Below are positions 34,381 through 42,521 of a stretch of DNA of 64,000 bases, in pieces (position 1 is the stretch's first letter; every line of letters starts with the position of its first letter). The position numbers and the translations under genes were made by a program. Origin of the DNA: Candidatus Obscuribacterales bacterium (lineage in GTDB: Bacteria; Cyanobacteriota; Vampirovibrionia; Obscuribacterales; Obscuribacteraceae); NCBI GenBank assembly GCA_020634035.1, contig JACKCM010000006.1, positions 434,001 to 498,000 on the forward strand, in the 5' to 3' direction. Under the pieces are notes generated by a model. That model did no database searches. It saw nothing but the letters and a program-made list of their open reading frames with translations, and was not told the DNA's origin.

Positions 34381-35018
34381 TACTCGACTACATTTAGCTC
34401 TTTCAGCTCTTTGCCCTGGGGCGAGACAACACAGCGTATTTCATAGGCGCCGCCTTCTTTCTTATATTTGTGGCGTTGGACTATGAGATTGCCTTTCCAT
34501 TTGCCATCTCTTACAACCTCTAGAGAGTTGGCGTCGACCACATAGCGAATACCCTTGCTATGAAGATCAATCGCCAGCACCGCCCCCGATACCGCATAGG
34601 CCGCACAGAGAAAATACAACTCTTTGCCATCAGCCGAAAAGTCCATTCCTTCTATACCACCGATATAGATATCGCCAATAGCTTGATGGGTATCGACTTT
34701 AGCGCCCTTCTTAAATAGAGCATAGGGAGCGTTGCCCGGCGCTTCGCTCAAATAGATCACATCGGCAGGGGCGTCACCGCATCCGGTCGGGACCATATCC
34801 TTGCTGGTTTCTATGTAAGCGAACATTTTTCGATCTTGAGAATAGACCTTTTTTGGCGATTCTCCCGCTTTGTTCTTTTCAATACTTCCGGCCGCATCAG
34901 TCGGAGCGACATCCCGGGCGTATACAGGCAAGTTCGCCTGCAAAATGGTGGTATTGAAGACCAGCAAAAGACCAGGAAACGCCAGCAGGGCTGATTCTAT
35001 CCGGCTATATCGATGCAT
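34377..35018 (-). CDS. Exported protein of unknown function
   Basis: The start at 35018 (MHRYSRIESALLAFPG) is preferred to 35156, which would overlap the kinase gene. About 213 residues with a signal peptide (about 9-33). The body is beta-rich (IYIGGIEGMDFSADGKELYF, a WD/beta-propeller-like strand pattern with one copy). It converges on the TPR gene with a 4-nt overlap of stops. Confidence 0.55.
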   Translation of the reverse strand: MHRYSRIESALLAFPGLLLVFNTTILQANLPVYARDVAPTDAAGSIEKNKAGESPKKVYSQDRKMFAYIETSKDMVPTGCGDAPADVIYLSEAPGNAPYALFKKGAKVDTHQAIGDIYIGGIEGMDFSADGKELYFLCAAYAVSGAVLAIDLHSKGIRYVVDANSLEVVRDGKWKGNLIVQRHKYKKEGGAYEIRCVVSPQGKELKELNVVEY

Positions 35019-35130
35019 CGCTTTGCTCCCTTTTTCCAGATGAATTTCGATTATACCCGCAAACCCGATTAAGTACGGGTATAAGATAACAGAGGAATCG
35101 GCAGAATCAGGAAGACCCTTATATATAAGG

Positions 35131-37086
35131 ATGAAAATCCCCCAGGATACACCCACCCCGGAACTCGACGGTCGAGGAGGAGCTTATCTGGCTTCTTTCA
35201 ATGGGCCCGTGGTCGACAGCCGCTTCCAGATAGTCGACCTGATTGCCCAGGGCGGCATGGGCAGCGTCTATAAAGCGCTGGATACAAAGCTGGACAGAAA
35301 AGTGGCGCTCAAATTCATCGCCGCCGACTATGTCAACGACAAAACAGCCCTGCGTTTCCAGAGAGAAGCCCGGGCAACCAGCGCCCTCGACAACAATCAT
35401 ATAGTGCGAATCTACGATTTCGGCATAGCAGACAACGGCTCTCCCTATATGGTGATGGAGTACGCCCGGGGCAAGACCCTGCATCACCTTCTAAAGAAGC
35501 ATGGAAAGCTCGGCATAGAAGATACCCTGGTCATAGCTGAGAATATTTGCCTTGCCATGGTCCACGCCCATGACAGAAACATTATTCACCGGGATCTAAA
35601 ACCGGGAAACATCATGGTCTCTCTAGAGGACAGAAAAGGACTTTCAGCAAAAGTTCTGGATTTCGGACTGTCGAGCATAATCGAAGACAGCCGCCAATTC
35701 CTCACCGGAACAGGTCTTGTGGTGGGCAGCCCCAGATATCTGAGCCCGGAGCAAGCCCGGGGCGAAGAGGCGGATCATCGATCAGATATCTACTCTCTGG
35801 CTTGTGCACTATATGAATGTCTTGCCGGCCGCGGGCCTTTTGAAGCAGAAAATAGTTTTGCCATAATTCAAAAACACGCCGAAGAAGACGCACCACCTCT
35901 GGTGCCTCTGGTTAAAGACATCGATCCTGAAGCCTACGCAGAACTCTCCGAAGGCGCTAGAGACGCCATTGAGGAGCTGGCACGGGTGCTTGCCACCTGC
36001 CTTAAAAAGAATCCCAAAGATCGCTACCAGAATATGAACGAGCTTTTGTTAGACATAAGAACTATCCGAAAGACTCTTCAAGAAGCGATTGATAGAGAGA
36101 TAACCAGAAACTACTCACTCTTCGAAGAGGAAGATCTGAACAGCACGACCACCCTCGACGGCATACCGGCAGTCTTAGATAACCTCGCTCCGCCAGAGAA
36201 AAAAGCGCGAGGCTTTCTTATATGGGTCTTTGCTGCCCTGGGTATTGCCGTCGTCGGCCTTGCCGTGACAGCCAGTGTCTACCTGCTCGGTCCAAGCCCA
36301 ATAGAAAACTCTGACATATTGACCAGAGAGACGGACATTCTCTCTATGCCGAACGCTCAGGTCCACAGCGATGCCTCAAAAACCACCATCGGCGACTTCC
36401 ATGGCACTGCCGACACCGAAGCCTTTAAAAAGAGCGTCCAGGGAGACAAGCTTGAGGTAGTCGGCATTAATCTAAACGACGACCAGGTCGCCTATGTGGC
36501 TGACCGGCCGCTGCGAAGATTCTGTATTCGAGAGACAGTTATCACGACAGATCAGGTCAAAGTGCTTGCCGGCAGTAAAACCATCCAGGACCTGATCATG
36601 AAGTACTCGGAAATTGACGACAAAGGCGTTGCTGCCCTTGCAAAAATGACCCAGCTAAGAAAACTGAATCTGCAGGGCAACGAGAAACTTACCGGAGAAT
36701 GCCTTAAGACCATAAGCGCCAACTTTCCTGCGCTGGTCAACCTGGATGTGGGGCATTCTGGGATAAAAGGCAAAGAGCTGGTTTTTCTAACCGGTCCCCG
36801 GCACCTCAGAGACCTGGATGTACAAGAACTGAAGCTGCGCGATAGCGACATCAAACCGCTTTTGAAACTACCCTCTCTCAGAGCCATCGACCTGACCGAC
36901 AACCGTGACCTTACCGAAAAGACTCTAGAACTGTTCGGTCAGGCGACCTTAAAAACCGGCACCCGCTACATGATCAACATCAAGCGCTGCCCGGCAATAA
37001 CCGCTTCTGTAGCGGCTGAATACCAGAAAAAATACCCCGGACTGAAGATAGAATGCACAAGTGAACCCAGCCGATTTAATCTTTAA
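35131..37086 (+). CDS. Membrane Ser/Thr kinase with leucine-rich-repeat-like sensor
   Basis: 651 residues. Kinase domain about 30-310: glycine loop IAQGGMGSVYKA, K61 (VALKFI), HRDLKPGN with D155, DFGLSS, SPRYLSPEQARGEEADHRSD and a complete C-lobe. One membrane helix (about 361-387) is followed by an extracytoplasmic part with leucine-rich-repeat spacing (about 440-640): LRRFCIRETVITTDQVKVL, LRKLNLQGNEKL, LVNLDVGHSGIKG, LRDLDVQELKLRDSD, LRAIDLTDNRDLT. A receptor kinase with LRR ligand-binding domain is the plain reading. No ligand or partner is evident. Confidence 0.9.
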   Translation: MKIPQDTPTPELDGRGGAYLASFNGPVVDSRFQIVDLIAQGGMGSVYKALDTKLDRKVALKFIAADYVNDKTALRFQREARATSALDNNHIVRIYDFGIADNGSPYMVMEYARGKTLHHLLKKHGKLGIEDTLVIAENICLAMVHAHDRNIIHRDLKPGNIMVSLEDRKGLSAKVLDFGLSSIIEDSRQFLTGTGLVVGSPRYLSPEQARGEEADHRSDIYSLACALYECLAGRGPFEAENSFAIIQKHAEEDAPPLVPLVKDIDPEAYAELSEGARDAIEELARVLATCLKKNPKDRYQNMNELLLDIRTIRKTLQEAIDREITRNYSLFEEEDLNSTTTLDGIPAVLDNLAPPEKKARGFLIWVFAALGIAVVGLAVTASVYLLGPSPIENSDILTRETDILSMPNAQVHSDASKTTIGDFHGTADTEAFKKSVQGDKLEVVGINLNDDQVAYVADRPLRRFCIRETVITTDQVKVLAGSKTIQDLIMKYSEIDDKGVAALAKMTQLRKLNLQGNEKLTGECLKTISANFPALVNLDVGHSGIKGKELVFLTGPRHLRDLDVQELKLRDSDIKPLLKLPSLRAIDLTDNRDLTEKTLELFGQATLKTGTRYMINIKRCPAITASVAAEYQKKYPGLKIECTSEPSRFNL

Positions 37087-37252
37087 TCTTCCAACTACGT
37101 ATTTTCCCCCCTTGACCACCTGGTGGTTTCCGGGTTATTAGTAAGAAGCTCGCTCGTAATATCGCAATTGAACAGATTCGAAACATCCCGCTGAATCCCG
37201 GGCGAATTCGAAGCAACCCCCTCGCGCTCTCAATTTCAGGAGCTTTACTAAT
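37087..37252 (+). promoter_or_regulatory. Promoter region of the LysM/protease-like gene
   Basis: TTGACC (37112-37117) and TTATTA (37135-37140) have a 17-nt spacer that includes the palindrome ACCACC-T-GGTGGT (37115-37127). AGGAG at 37238-37242 is 10 nt from the ATG at 37253 and sets that start. Confidence 0.45.
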
Positions 37253-40200
37253 ATGACTTTAGAAAGCAATGCTTCCAAGGTGGAGCATGGCGTCGCCAAT
37301 GCTCTGGATACTTCAGACCAGGCAGCCAGCCAGAAGATTATCACCGAGGTCAATCAAGACCTCTCAAAGATGTCCGCGCCAGAGAAATCTTATGTCGAAA
37401 ACGACCTCCAGGCAAAAGGCGTGCTGCCGGATCTGGCTATCAAAACCGGTGTAGTAGCTGAAGACGAATATGTCACCAAAGAAGACCTGACCAAGCTGGG
37501 TGAATCGGAAGGTCCTGATTCATTAAAAGGCATGGCTGCTCGTTATCTAGCAGAAAACTTCGAAACCATCGCCGGCAATAGACAGGACATAGACGCCAAT
37601 GATGTGGAAGGCTTCGACGGCAGAATAGATCTGGCAGTACAAACTGCCCAGGCTATGCGTGAGATGCCGGGACTAATGACACTGGCCAAAGCAGGCCTGA
37701 GCGAAACTGATGCCTCCGCCAAAGACGGACTCGATGCAAAAGACATAGAGAACCTTCTTGCCAAACCAGAGAACCTGAGCGAAGACCAGAAGAAAGCTCT
37801 AGAGTTCATGCAGAGCAAGTTCGATCTGATGAAGACCCCCCGGGGCATCTGGAGAGCGACTGACTGGTCCACTCCCAGAATCACCACAGAAAGTCTCGAT
37901 GAATTTGTAGACACATCGGTCCCCCTGGGCTTCCGCAAACAGCTAGAGATAGTTCAAAAAGACTATGGTGAGTCCGCTGGTTTGAAAGCAGAAGCAGAAA
38001 AAGCCATTGTGCCGGATCCAGCAGGTGATGGCACCCAAGATAAAGTCGAACCCAAACCGGCAGAAGACGGCAAAGATGCCGGTCAAGATCAGAGTCAGGG
38101 ACAACTGACCCCGGGAGGTCCGCAAGACAAAGGACAAACAGACGAAGAACGCGCCAAAGATCCCAATGAACTCGGTCCTGATAGAAGGACAGAAGAAGAG
38201 AAAAGTCAAATTGTGCCGGGCGACACCGCCGGCAATGGCAACGACGTCGCCCCCCAGGGTGCAAAAGACCAGCAGACCTTGCCCAGAGACGCCAATCCTG
38301 ACGAGTTCGGTCCGGACAGAAGAGAGCCCCAGGATGAAAGCACTTATAGAACACTCTCTGACCGCACCAAGCACTATCGCAACTTTGGCGAACCGGAAAA
38401 CCCCGGAGACAAACCCCAGGAAGGAGAGCAGCCCCCGGAAAAGGCCCCGGAGCAAGACCCTTTTAAAACCATCAAATTAAAAGAAGGTGCCACAGTCCAG
38501 GACTTCGCCCGGTCACAGTTGGGTCAGGAAGCTTCTGATGATGATGTTCGCGCTCTCACAGAAAAGATAGTCAATGCCAATGACTCTCTTGATGGTGCTC
38601 AAGCAAAAATCGAAGCCGGCGCAGAGATAAGAGTGCCGCGCGAGCTGGAGCTTCGCGCCGTAGACAAAGTCTATGAAGTAAAACCAGGAGACAATCTCTG
38701 GAACATATCAAAATCGCACCTGCAAGAAAAATCCGGCACCAGACCGTCGAATCAAGAAGTTCTCGATATGGTCAACAAGATTGTGGAGCGCAACAGCATA
38801 GCGAATCCCGATCTTATCTATCCGGATCAAAAGATAATTATTCCCGGAGAAGTTCCCGAAGAGGTAGAACCACCGCCGGAAGCAGCTCCACCTGCCGAGC
38901 CGGAAGAGAGCGACGCCAAGAAAAAACTGCTTGAAGAAGCAGAGGCTAAATTTGGCGATGAGCCCGAAAAATTCGAAGACTTCAAAAAAGACATGGAGAC
39001 CTTCGAAGCGAGAAAAGAACGGGATGGTATCACCGACGGCGATATCGACAATACCTATAAAGAAGTAACCAGACTGCTCGAAGCCGAAGGCGACACGCCT
39101 ATTAATCAAGAGCAGCGCGAGAAGCTGGCTCAGCAGATTATGTTTCAGGCAGCAAACCCTAATCAGATTGATCAGGGCACGAATAACACCTGCAACATGA
39201 ACACTGTCGAGGTCAAGACATACACTAAACAACCGGCGGCAGCAGCCAAGCTGGTGGTCGATGTTGCCACCACCGGCAAATACACCACCACCGACGGTGT
39301 GACAGTAGAGATAGATCCCACTCCCCATGGTCAATCTAAGAACGAAGTCAAATTCGACGGTGCCAGAAGCCACGCCAGCGAGATATTTCAAGTGACCGGA
39401 GTCAACCTGCACCTGAATATCGAAAACAATAAGACGACTCCGCCTGGACAGCTTCGCTATGAACAGCACGATCCGGTACCCGGTGTTCGCGGCGGCGGTG
39501 AGAAGCTGATGGACTACAGCACCACCCCACCCACAGAAAAAGGTACCAGCCCCGGTGTGACCGTAGGCAATCTCCACAACCTGAGAGATGTCTACAAGCA
39601 GATAACCGGAGTCGAAGAGCGTGAGAATATCCTCGGTCACGAGAAGTTCGTCACCGACACTTCTGACGCCGTCAAGAGAATTGGCTCAGAAGAAGAGCTG
39701 ACCGCTTACCTGACCCAGGCCAAAGCCGATGGCAAGTTTCCTGTCACCGTGGCAGTCGAGACCACTAACGAGCCTTTCTGGAGCGATTCTGGCGGTGGTG
39801 TCGCCGGTGGTTCCGGTGGTGGACATGTTCTCAACATCACGGACTTTGAACCAGGACCGCCCGGCAAGGTCGCCATCGACAACTCCTGGGGCACCGACGA
39901 CGATCACGACGCCAGCGACCCCGTATCGGTCCATGACCTCTACATCGCCATGCAGCGCCCCAGAGACTCGGTGGATATCATCCGCGAAGATGTCAGAGCC
40001 AGTCGCGAAGGCGGCAGCCCTGACCACTGGAGAGAATTCGAACTGCTTAGAGTGGAGCGCAACCTGGGCACAACCAATAACGAGCAATACGCAGAAAAGC
40101 TGAAAGAGTCCATGGCTACCGCCAAAGGAGACTGGGACGCCGGCAAATCGCTGGAAGGCAAAGATAGAGCGCTAGAGAAGCTCGGTGCTTTGATACGCTC

Positions 40201-40258
40201 CCTGCCGGAAGCACAGCGAACGGAGCTGACTGAGTATCGCGCCTCGCTGGGAATATAG
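37253..40258 (+). CDS. Large LysM protein with papain-like C-H-N protease domain
   Basis: 1001 residues, no signal peptide recognised. The N-terminal 230 residues are helical with a DxDxxD-type stretch (DIDANDVEGFDGRIDLAV). A disordered E/D/P/K/Q-rich span (about 240-400) contains two short repeats (LGPDRRTEEE, FGPDRREPQD). Two LysM-type units follow (about 406-465 and 473-530, VYEVKPGDNLWNISKSHL). The C-terminal domain (about 560-1000) holds C647 in TNNTCNMNTVE, H858 in GGGHVLNITDFE and N877 in IDNSWGTDD, a spacing and context like C39/C2/papain-fold cysteine peptidases. LysM suggests wall binding, so a wall-linked protease is inferred. Another copy of the same peptidase type is at 57452-58759. 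Confidence 0.75.
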   Translation: MTLESNASKVEHGVANALDTSDQAASQKIITEVNQDLSKMSAPEKSYVENDLQAKGVLPDLAIKTGVVAEDEYVTKEDLTKLGESEGPDSLKGMAARYLAENFETIAGNRQDIDANDVEGFDGRIDLAVQTAQAMREMPGLMTLAKAGLSETDASAKDGLDAKDIENLLAKPENLSEDQKKALEFMQSKFDLMKTPRGIWRATDWSTPRITTESLDEFVDTSVPLGFRKQLEIVQKDYGESAGLKAEAEKAIVPDPAGDGTQDKVEPKPAEDGKDAGQDQSQGQLTPGGPQDKGQTDEERAKDPNELGPDRRTEEEKSQIVPGDTAGNGNDVAPQGAKDQQTLPRDANPDEFGPDRREPQDESTYRTLSDRTKHYRNFGEPENPGDKPQEGEQPPEKAPEQDPFKTIKLKEGATVQDFARSQLGQEASDDDVRALTEKIVNANDSLDGAQAKIEAGAEIRVPRELELRAVDKVYEVKPGDNLWNISKSHLQEKSGTRPSNQEVLDMVNKIVERNSIANPDLIYPDQKIIIPGEVPEEVEPPPEAAPPAEPEESDAKKKLLEEAEAKFGDEPEKFEDFKKDMETFEARKERDGITDGDIDNTYKEVTRLLEAEGDTPINQEQREKLAQQIMFQAANPNQIDQGTNNTCNMNTVEVKTYTKQPAAAAKLVVDVATTGKYTTTDGVTVEIDPTPHGQSKNEVKFDGARSHASEIFQVTGVNLHLNIENNKTTPPGQLRYEQHDPVPGVRGGGEKLMDYSTTPPTEKGTSPGVTVGNLHNLRDVYKQITGVEERENILGHEKFVTDTSDAVKRIGSEEELTAYLTQAKADGKFPVTVAVETTNEPFWSDSGGGVAGGSGGGHVLNITDFEPGPPGKVAIDNSWGTDDDHDASDPVSVHDLYIAMQRPRDSVDIIREDVRASREGGSPDHWREFELLRVERNLGTTNNEQYAEKLKESMATAKGDWDAGKSLEGKDRALEKLGALIRSLPEAQRTELTEYRASLGI

Positions 40259-40271
40259 TTGCTGAAGACGC

Positions 40272-40277
40272 TATAAT
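40272..40277 (+). promoter_or_regulatory. Candidate -10 box, leaderless start
   Basis: TATAAT ends 6 nt before the ATG at 40284. A promoter there would start transcription at or next to the ATG, giving a leaderless mRNA. No -35 hexamer is convincing. Confidence 0.35.
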
Positions 40278-40283
40278 TCAGAG

Positions 40284-40937
40284 ATGTCAGAGCCGATGGA
40301 TTTCACTCCACCTCCCGAGAGCCGTCACGAAGAGAAGGTCAGCGTCCCTGACCACCTTCAGCCATCTTCGAAATTCAACATGGAGTATCTCATGGAAAGC
40401 GACAAAATTCGTCTTGCCCAGGCAAAGCCTGTGGACAAGGTGGTGGATGTAGGTCAGATAGGAACGATGAAGCTGCCATCCGGATTTGTGGAAGGGGAGA
40501 GCGAAAGAGGCACCGTGGGCAGTAACATGTTCCAGGAATACCACCTGGCGGCAGACCCTTCGGTAAAGCTTTATCTAGAGTATCGTGGCTTCAAAATGAG
40601 CAAAGCGACAGGCGGCAAATTTCACGACATACTCGCCGAACCACCACATAAACTGAGCGCCGAAGAGCTGAAATCGCTAGGCGAGATGTTTGATACCAGA
40701 AGCAACCCCTCAGAATTTCATACTCAGATAGCCAAGACCCAGGATGTCGATGGCAAGCGCGTTCTCGTGCTCGAAGGTCGTTATCTAAAACACGATCTGC
40801 AAGCCAGAACCATGTTTATCGATGCCGATGACACCGGAAGAGTAGTACAACAAGTCACTTTCCAGACGCCCATGGACAAACGCAGCCAATATTTCAACGA
40901 TGGCATAAACGCTCTGGAATCTATCAAGTGGCGCTAA
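40284..40937 (+). CDS. Soluble protein of unknown function
   Basis: 217 residues, no signal or membrane segment, acidic N-terminus then mixed alpha/beta. No family recognised. The next gene begins 1 nt after its stop, so the two are coupled. It follows the LysM/protease-like gene by 25 nt and may belong with it. The -10-like TATAAT at 40272-40277 could give it an independent, leaderless transcript. Confidence 0.6.
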   Translation: MSEPMDFTPPPESRHEEKVSVPDHLQPSSKFNMEYLMESDKIRLAQAKPVDKVVDVGQIGTMKLPSGFVEGESERGTVGSNMFQEYHLAADPSVKLYLEYRGFKMSKATGGKFHDILAEPPHKLSAEELKSLGEMFDTRSNPSEFHTQIAKTQDVDGKRVLVLEGRYLKHDLQARTMFIDADDTGRVVQQVTFQTPMDKRSQYFNDGINALESIKWR

Positions 40938-40938
40938 A

Positions 40939-41352
40939 ATGGTCAGATGGGGCATTCTAGCGGTGGTGCTTTCATTTGTTCTGGGGGGCTTTTATTTCCT
41001 CAGCGCGAAGTCGACGGTGCCACTAGACAAAACCAAAACCTCGACAACAGATCCGGCGCAACTGTACAGACAACAACAGAACTGTGCGGCAGCCAGCGTA
41101 GAGACCATAGACATCAAGCCGGGTTACTGGGGGATAACGGTCAAAGAGACCGTTCCGCGAGGCACCAGAATAGAAAGCGACATGCTGAAGAAAGAATTTT
41201 TCAAGCGAGAAGAGCTGCCATCGAGTTTCGCCACCAGCCTGGATGAGGTCTCTGGCAAGCTGGCGCTGCGAGATTTAGTGCCGGGCAAAGCGATTCAGTG
41301 GGGCGATGTCAGTCCGGCTCTTTCTCTAGAGGAGCTGGAGCACGACCTTTAG
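40939..41352 (+). CDS. SAF-domain-like membrane-anchored protein
   Basis: 137 residues with one N-terminal membrane helix (about 6-24, GILAVVLSFVLGGFYFLSA) and a C-terminal SAF-type stretch: TVPRGTRIESDMLKKEFF and LALRDLVPGKAIQWGDVSP, the layout seen in CpaB/FlgA pilus and flagellar chaperones. The ORF overlaps the opposing Clp-N gene by 44 nt at the 3' ends. The function is not shown. Confidence 0.6.
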   Translation: MVRWGILAVVLSFVLGGFYFLSAKSTVPLDKTKTSTTDPAQLYRQQQNCAAASVETIDIKPGYWGITVKETVPRGTRIESDMLKKEFFKREELPSSFATSLDEVSGKLALRDLVPGKAIQWGDVSPALSLEELEHDL

Positions 41353-41938
41353 ATCGCTGCTCTTCTGCCAGAGACAAAAGAACCGCGCCGAGATCAAAGA
41401 GATTGACGTTGAGCTGACGCAAAATCAGGTCGCCCATTCCAGAACCGTCCATAATTAGTGCTAGAAGCAAGTGATCGGTATCGATGAGACGCTCGCGATC
41501 GTACTCAGCCTCTTCTCTTGCCCCCTCGAGTATGCGACAGGCATCCCCGCCAAGCAAGTAGCCGCGCATATCTTCAGGAGCCGGTTCGGCAACGGAAGCA
41601 CTGCGAAGAAACAGTTCAACACTGGCGGGCTTGACCTTTGTCTGACTCAGCGCTCTACCGGATAGAGAATCAGATACATTCAGCAACCCGTACAAAATAT
41701 GCTCGGAGCACACGGGCTTGCCGCCATGTTTCTTAGCCATCGCTATGGCGATTTCGAGTGCGGTCTTAGCTTCTTTGGTAAATCTGATATCCGATTCGGG
41801 ATCTTGCAGATCGAGCGCCACCGGTCGATTGATGTTGCCATTGCCGGCACCAATTCCCTGGTCACGCTGCGCCTGGGTCTTTGTTTGCGGGTTCTCTGGC
41901 TGAACCAGCAAATCCCCAGATTTCAAAGGTTCGCTCAC
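41309..41938 (-). CDS. Stand-alone Clp N-domain protein
   Basis: 209 residues. A double Clp-N repeat (about 50-190): FTKEAKTALEIAIAMAKKHG-x-x-x-x-x-EHILYGLL and GAREEAEYDRERLIDTDHLL-x-AL. No AAA+ module follows, so it cannot unfold proteins alone. In cyanobacteria and plants, similar small proteins (ClpT, ClpS-like or orphan Clp-N) dock on the Clp protease. An adaptor or decoy for ClpC is the likely role. Confidence 0.8.
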   Translation of the reverse strand: MSEPLKSGDLLVQPENPQTKTQAQRDQGIGAGNGNINRPVALDLQDPESDIRFTKEAKTALEIAIAMAKKHGGKPVCSEHILYGLLNVSDSLSGRALSQTKVKPASVELFLRSASVAEPAPEDMRGYLLGGDACRILEGAREEAEYDRERLIDTDHLLLALIMDGSGMGDLILRQLNVNLFDLGAVLLSLAEEQRSKGRAPAPLEKEPD

Positions 41939-41985
41939 GATCGCTCCATAGATTGGTGTTCAAGGATTTCGCTCAGCCAGACAGA

Positions 41986-42330
41986 CTAGCCGCCTACTTT
42001 GACCTTGATCTCGCGAGGATTCTGGTAAACATAGCCATCTATGACCTTGTCGCCCTTAGAGATATAACCGACACAATTGGTCGATTGGGCTTCATCGGTA
42101 AGCTCGTGGACAATACTGGTAACTGTCTGGAAACCGAAGCCCAGTCCGGCACACAACAGGCAGACTGACAGGGCAGAACTGGTCGCGCGGCGCACTAGCT
42201 TCAATCCGTCCCAAAACGCCTTGCAACATGCGCATAAATACGCCAGAGACACCGTGGCAGTAACAATAAAGCCGATTACGCCGCAGACTACGATGATGGC
42301 CGAATATGCGAAATTCTGGAGAAATTCCAT
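41986..42330 (-). CDS. Small two-helix membrane protein
   Basis: 114 residues with two membrane helices (about 9-36 and 52-75) and a small soluble C-terminal part with Lys and Tyr. No family recognised. It lies 47 nt upstream of the Clp-N gene on the same strand and may share its transcript. Confidence 0.5.
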   Translation of the reverse strand: MEFLQNFAYSAIIVVCGVIGFIVTATVSLAYLCACCKAFWDGLKLVRRATSSALSVCLLCAGLGFGFQTVTSIVHELTDEAQSTNCVGYISKGDKVIDGYVYQNPREIKVKVGG

Positions 42331-42451
42331 AAATTAATAATCCTCGAGACATAGGCATTATTCCCATATGATCAGGAATATCTCCCCGACAGCCAATAAT
42401 TTTGACCTTTCGAAAATCCGGGGAATTAGTCCCAGAAGCCAAGCCCTAAAA

Positions 42452-42480
42452 TTGTTTCCAGCCTCTCACCCGGGTAAAAT
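42452..42480 (+). promoter_or_regulatory. Candidate promoter of the WG-repeat gene
   Basis: TTGTTT (42452-42457) and TAAAAT (42475-42480) with a 17-nt spacer, about 41 nt before the ATG at 42522. Confidence 0.45.
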
Positions 42481-42521
42481 GTCCTTCTGGCAAGACAACT
42501 GAAAAGGGCAGATTTTCTTCT

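Noticed and set aside
38708..39640. Minus-strand frame of 310 codons within the LysM/protease-like gene
   Set aside because: Shadow of the plus-strand gene that has its own start, ribosome-binding site and domains.
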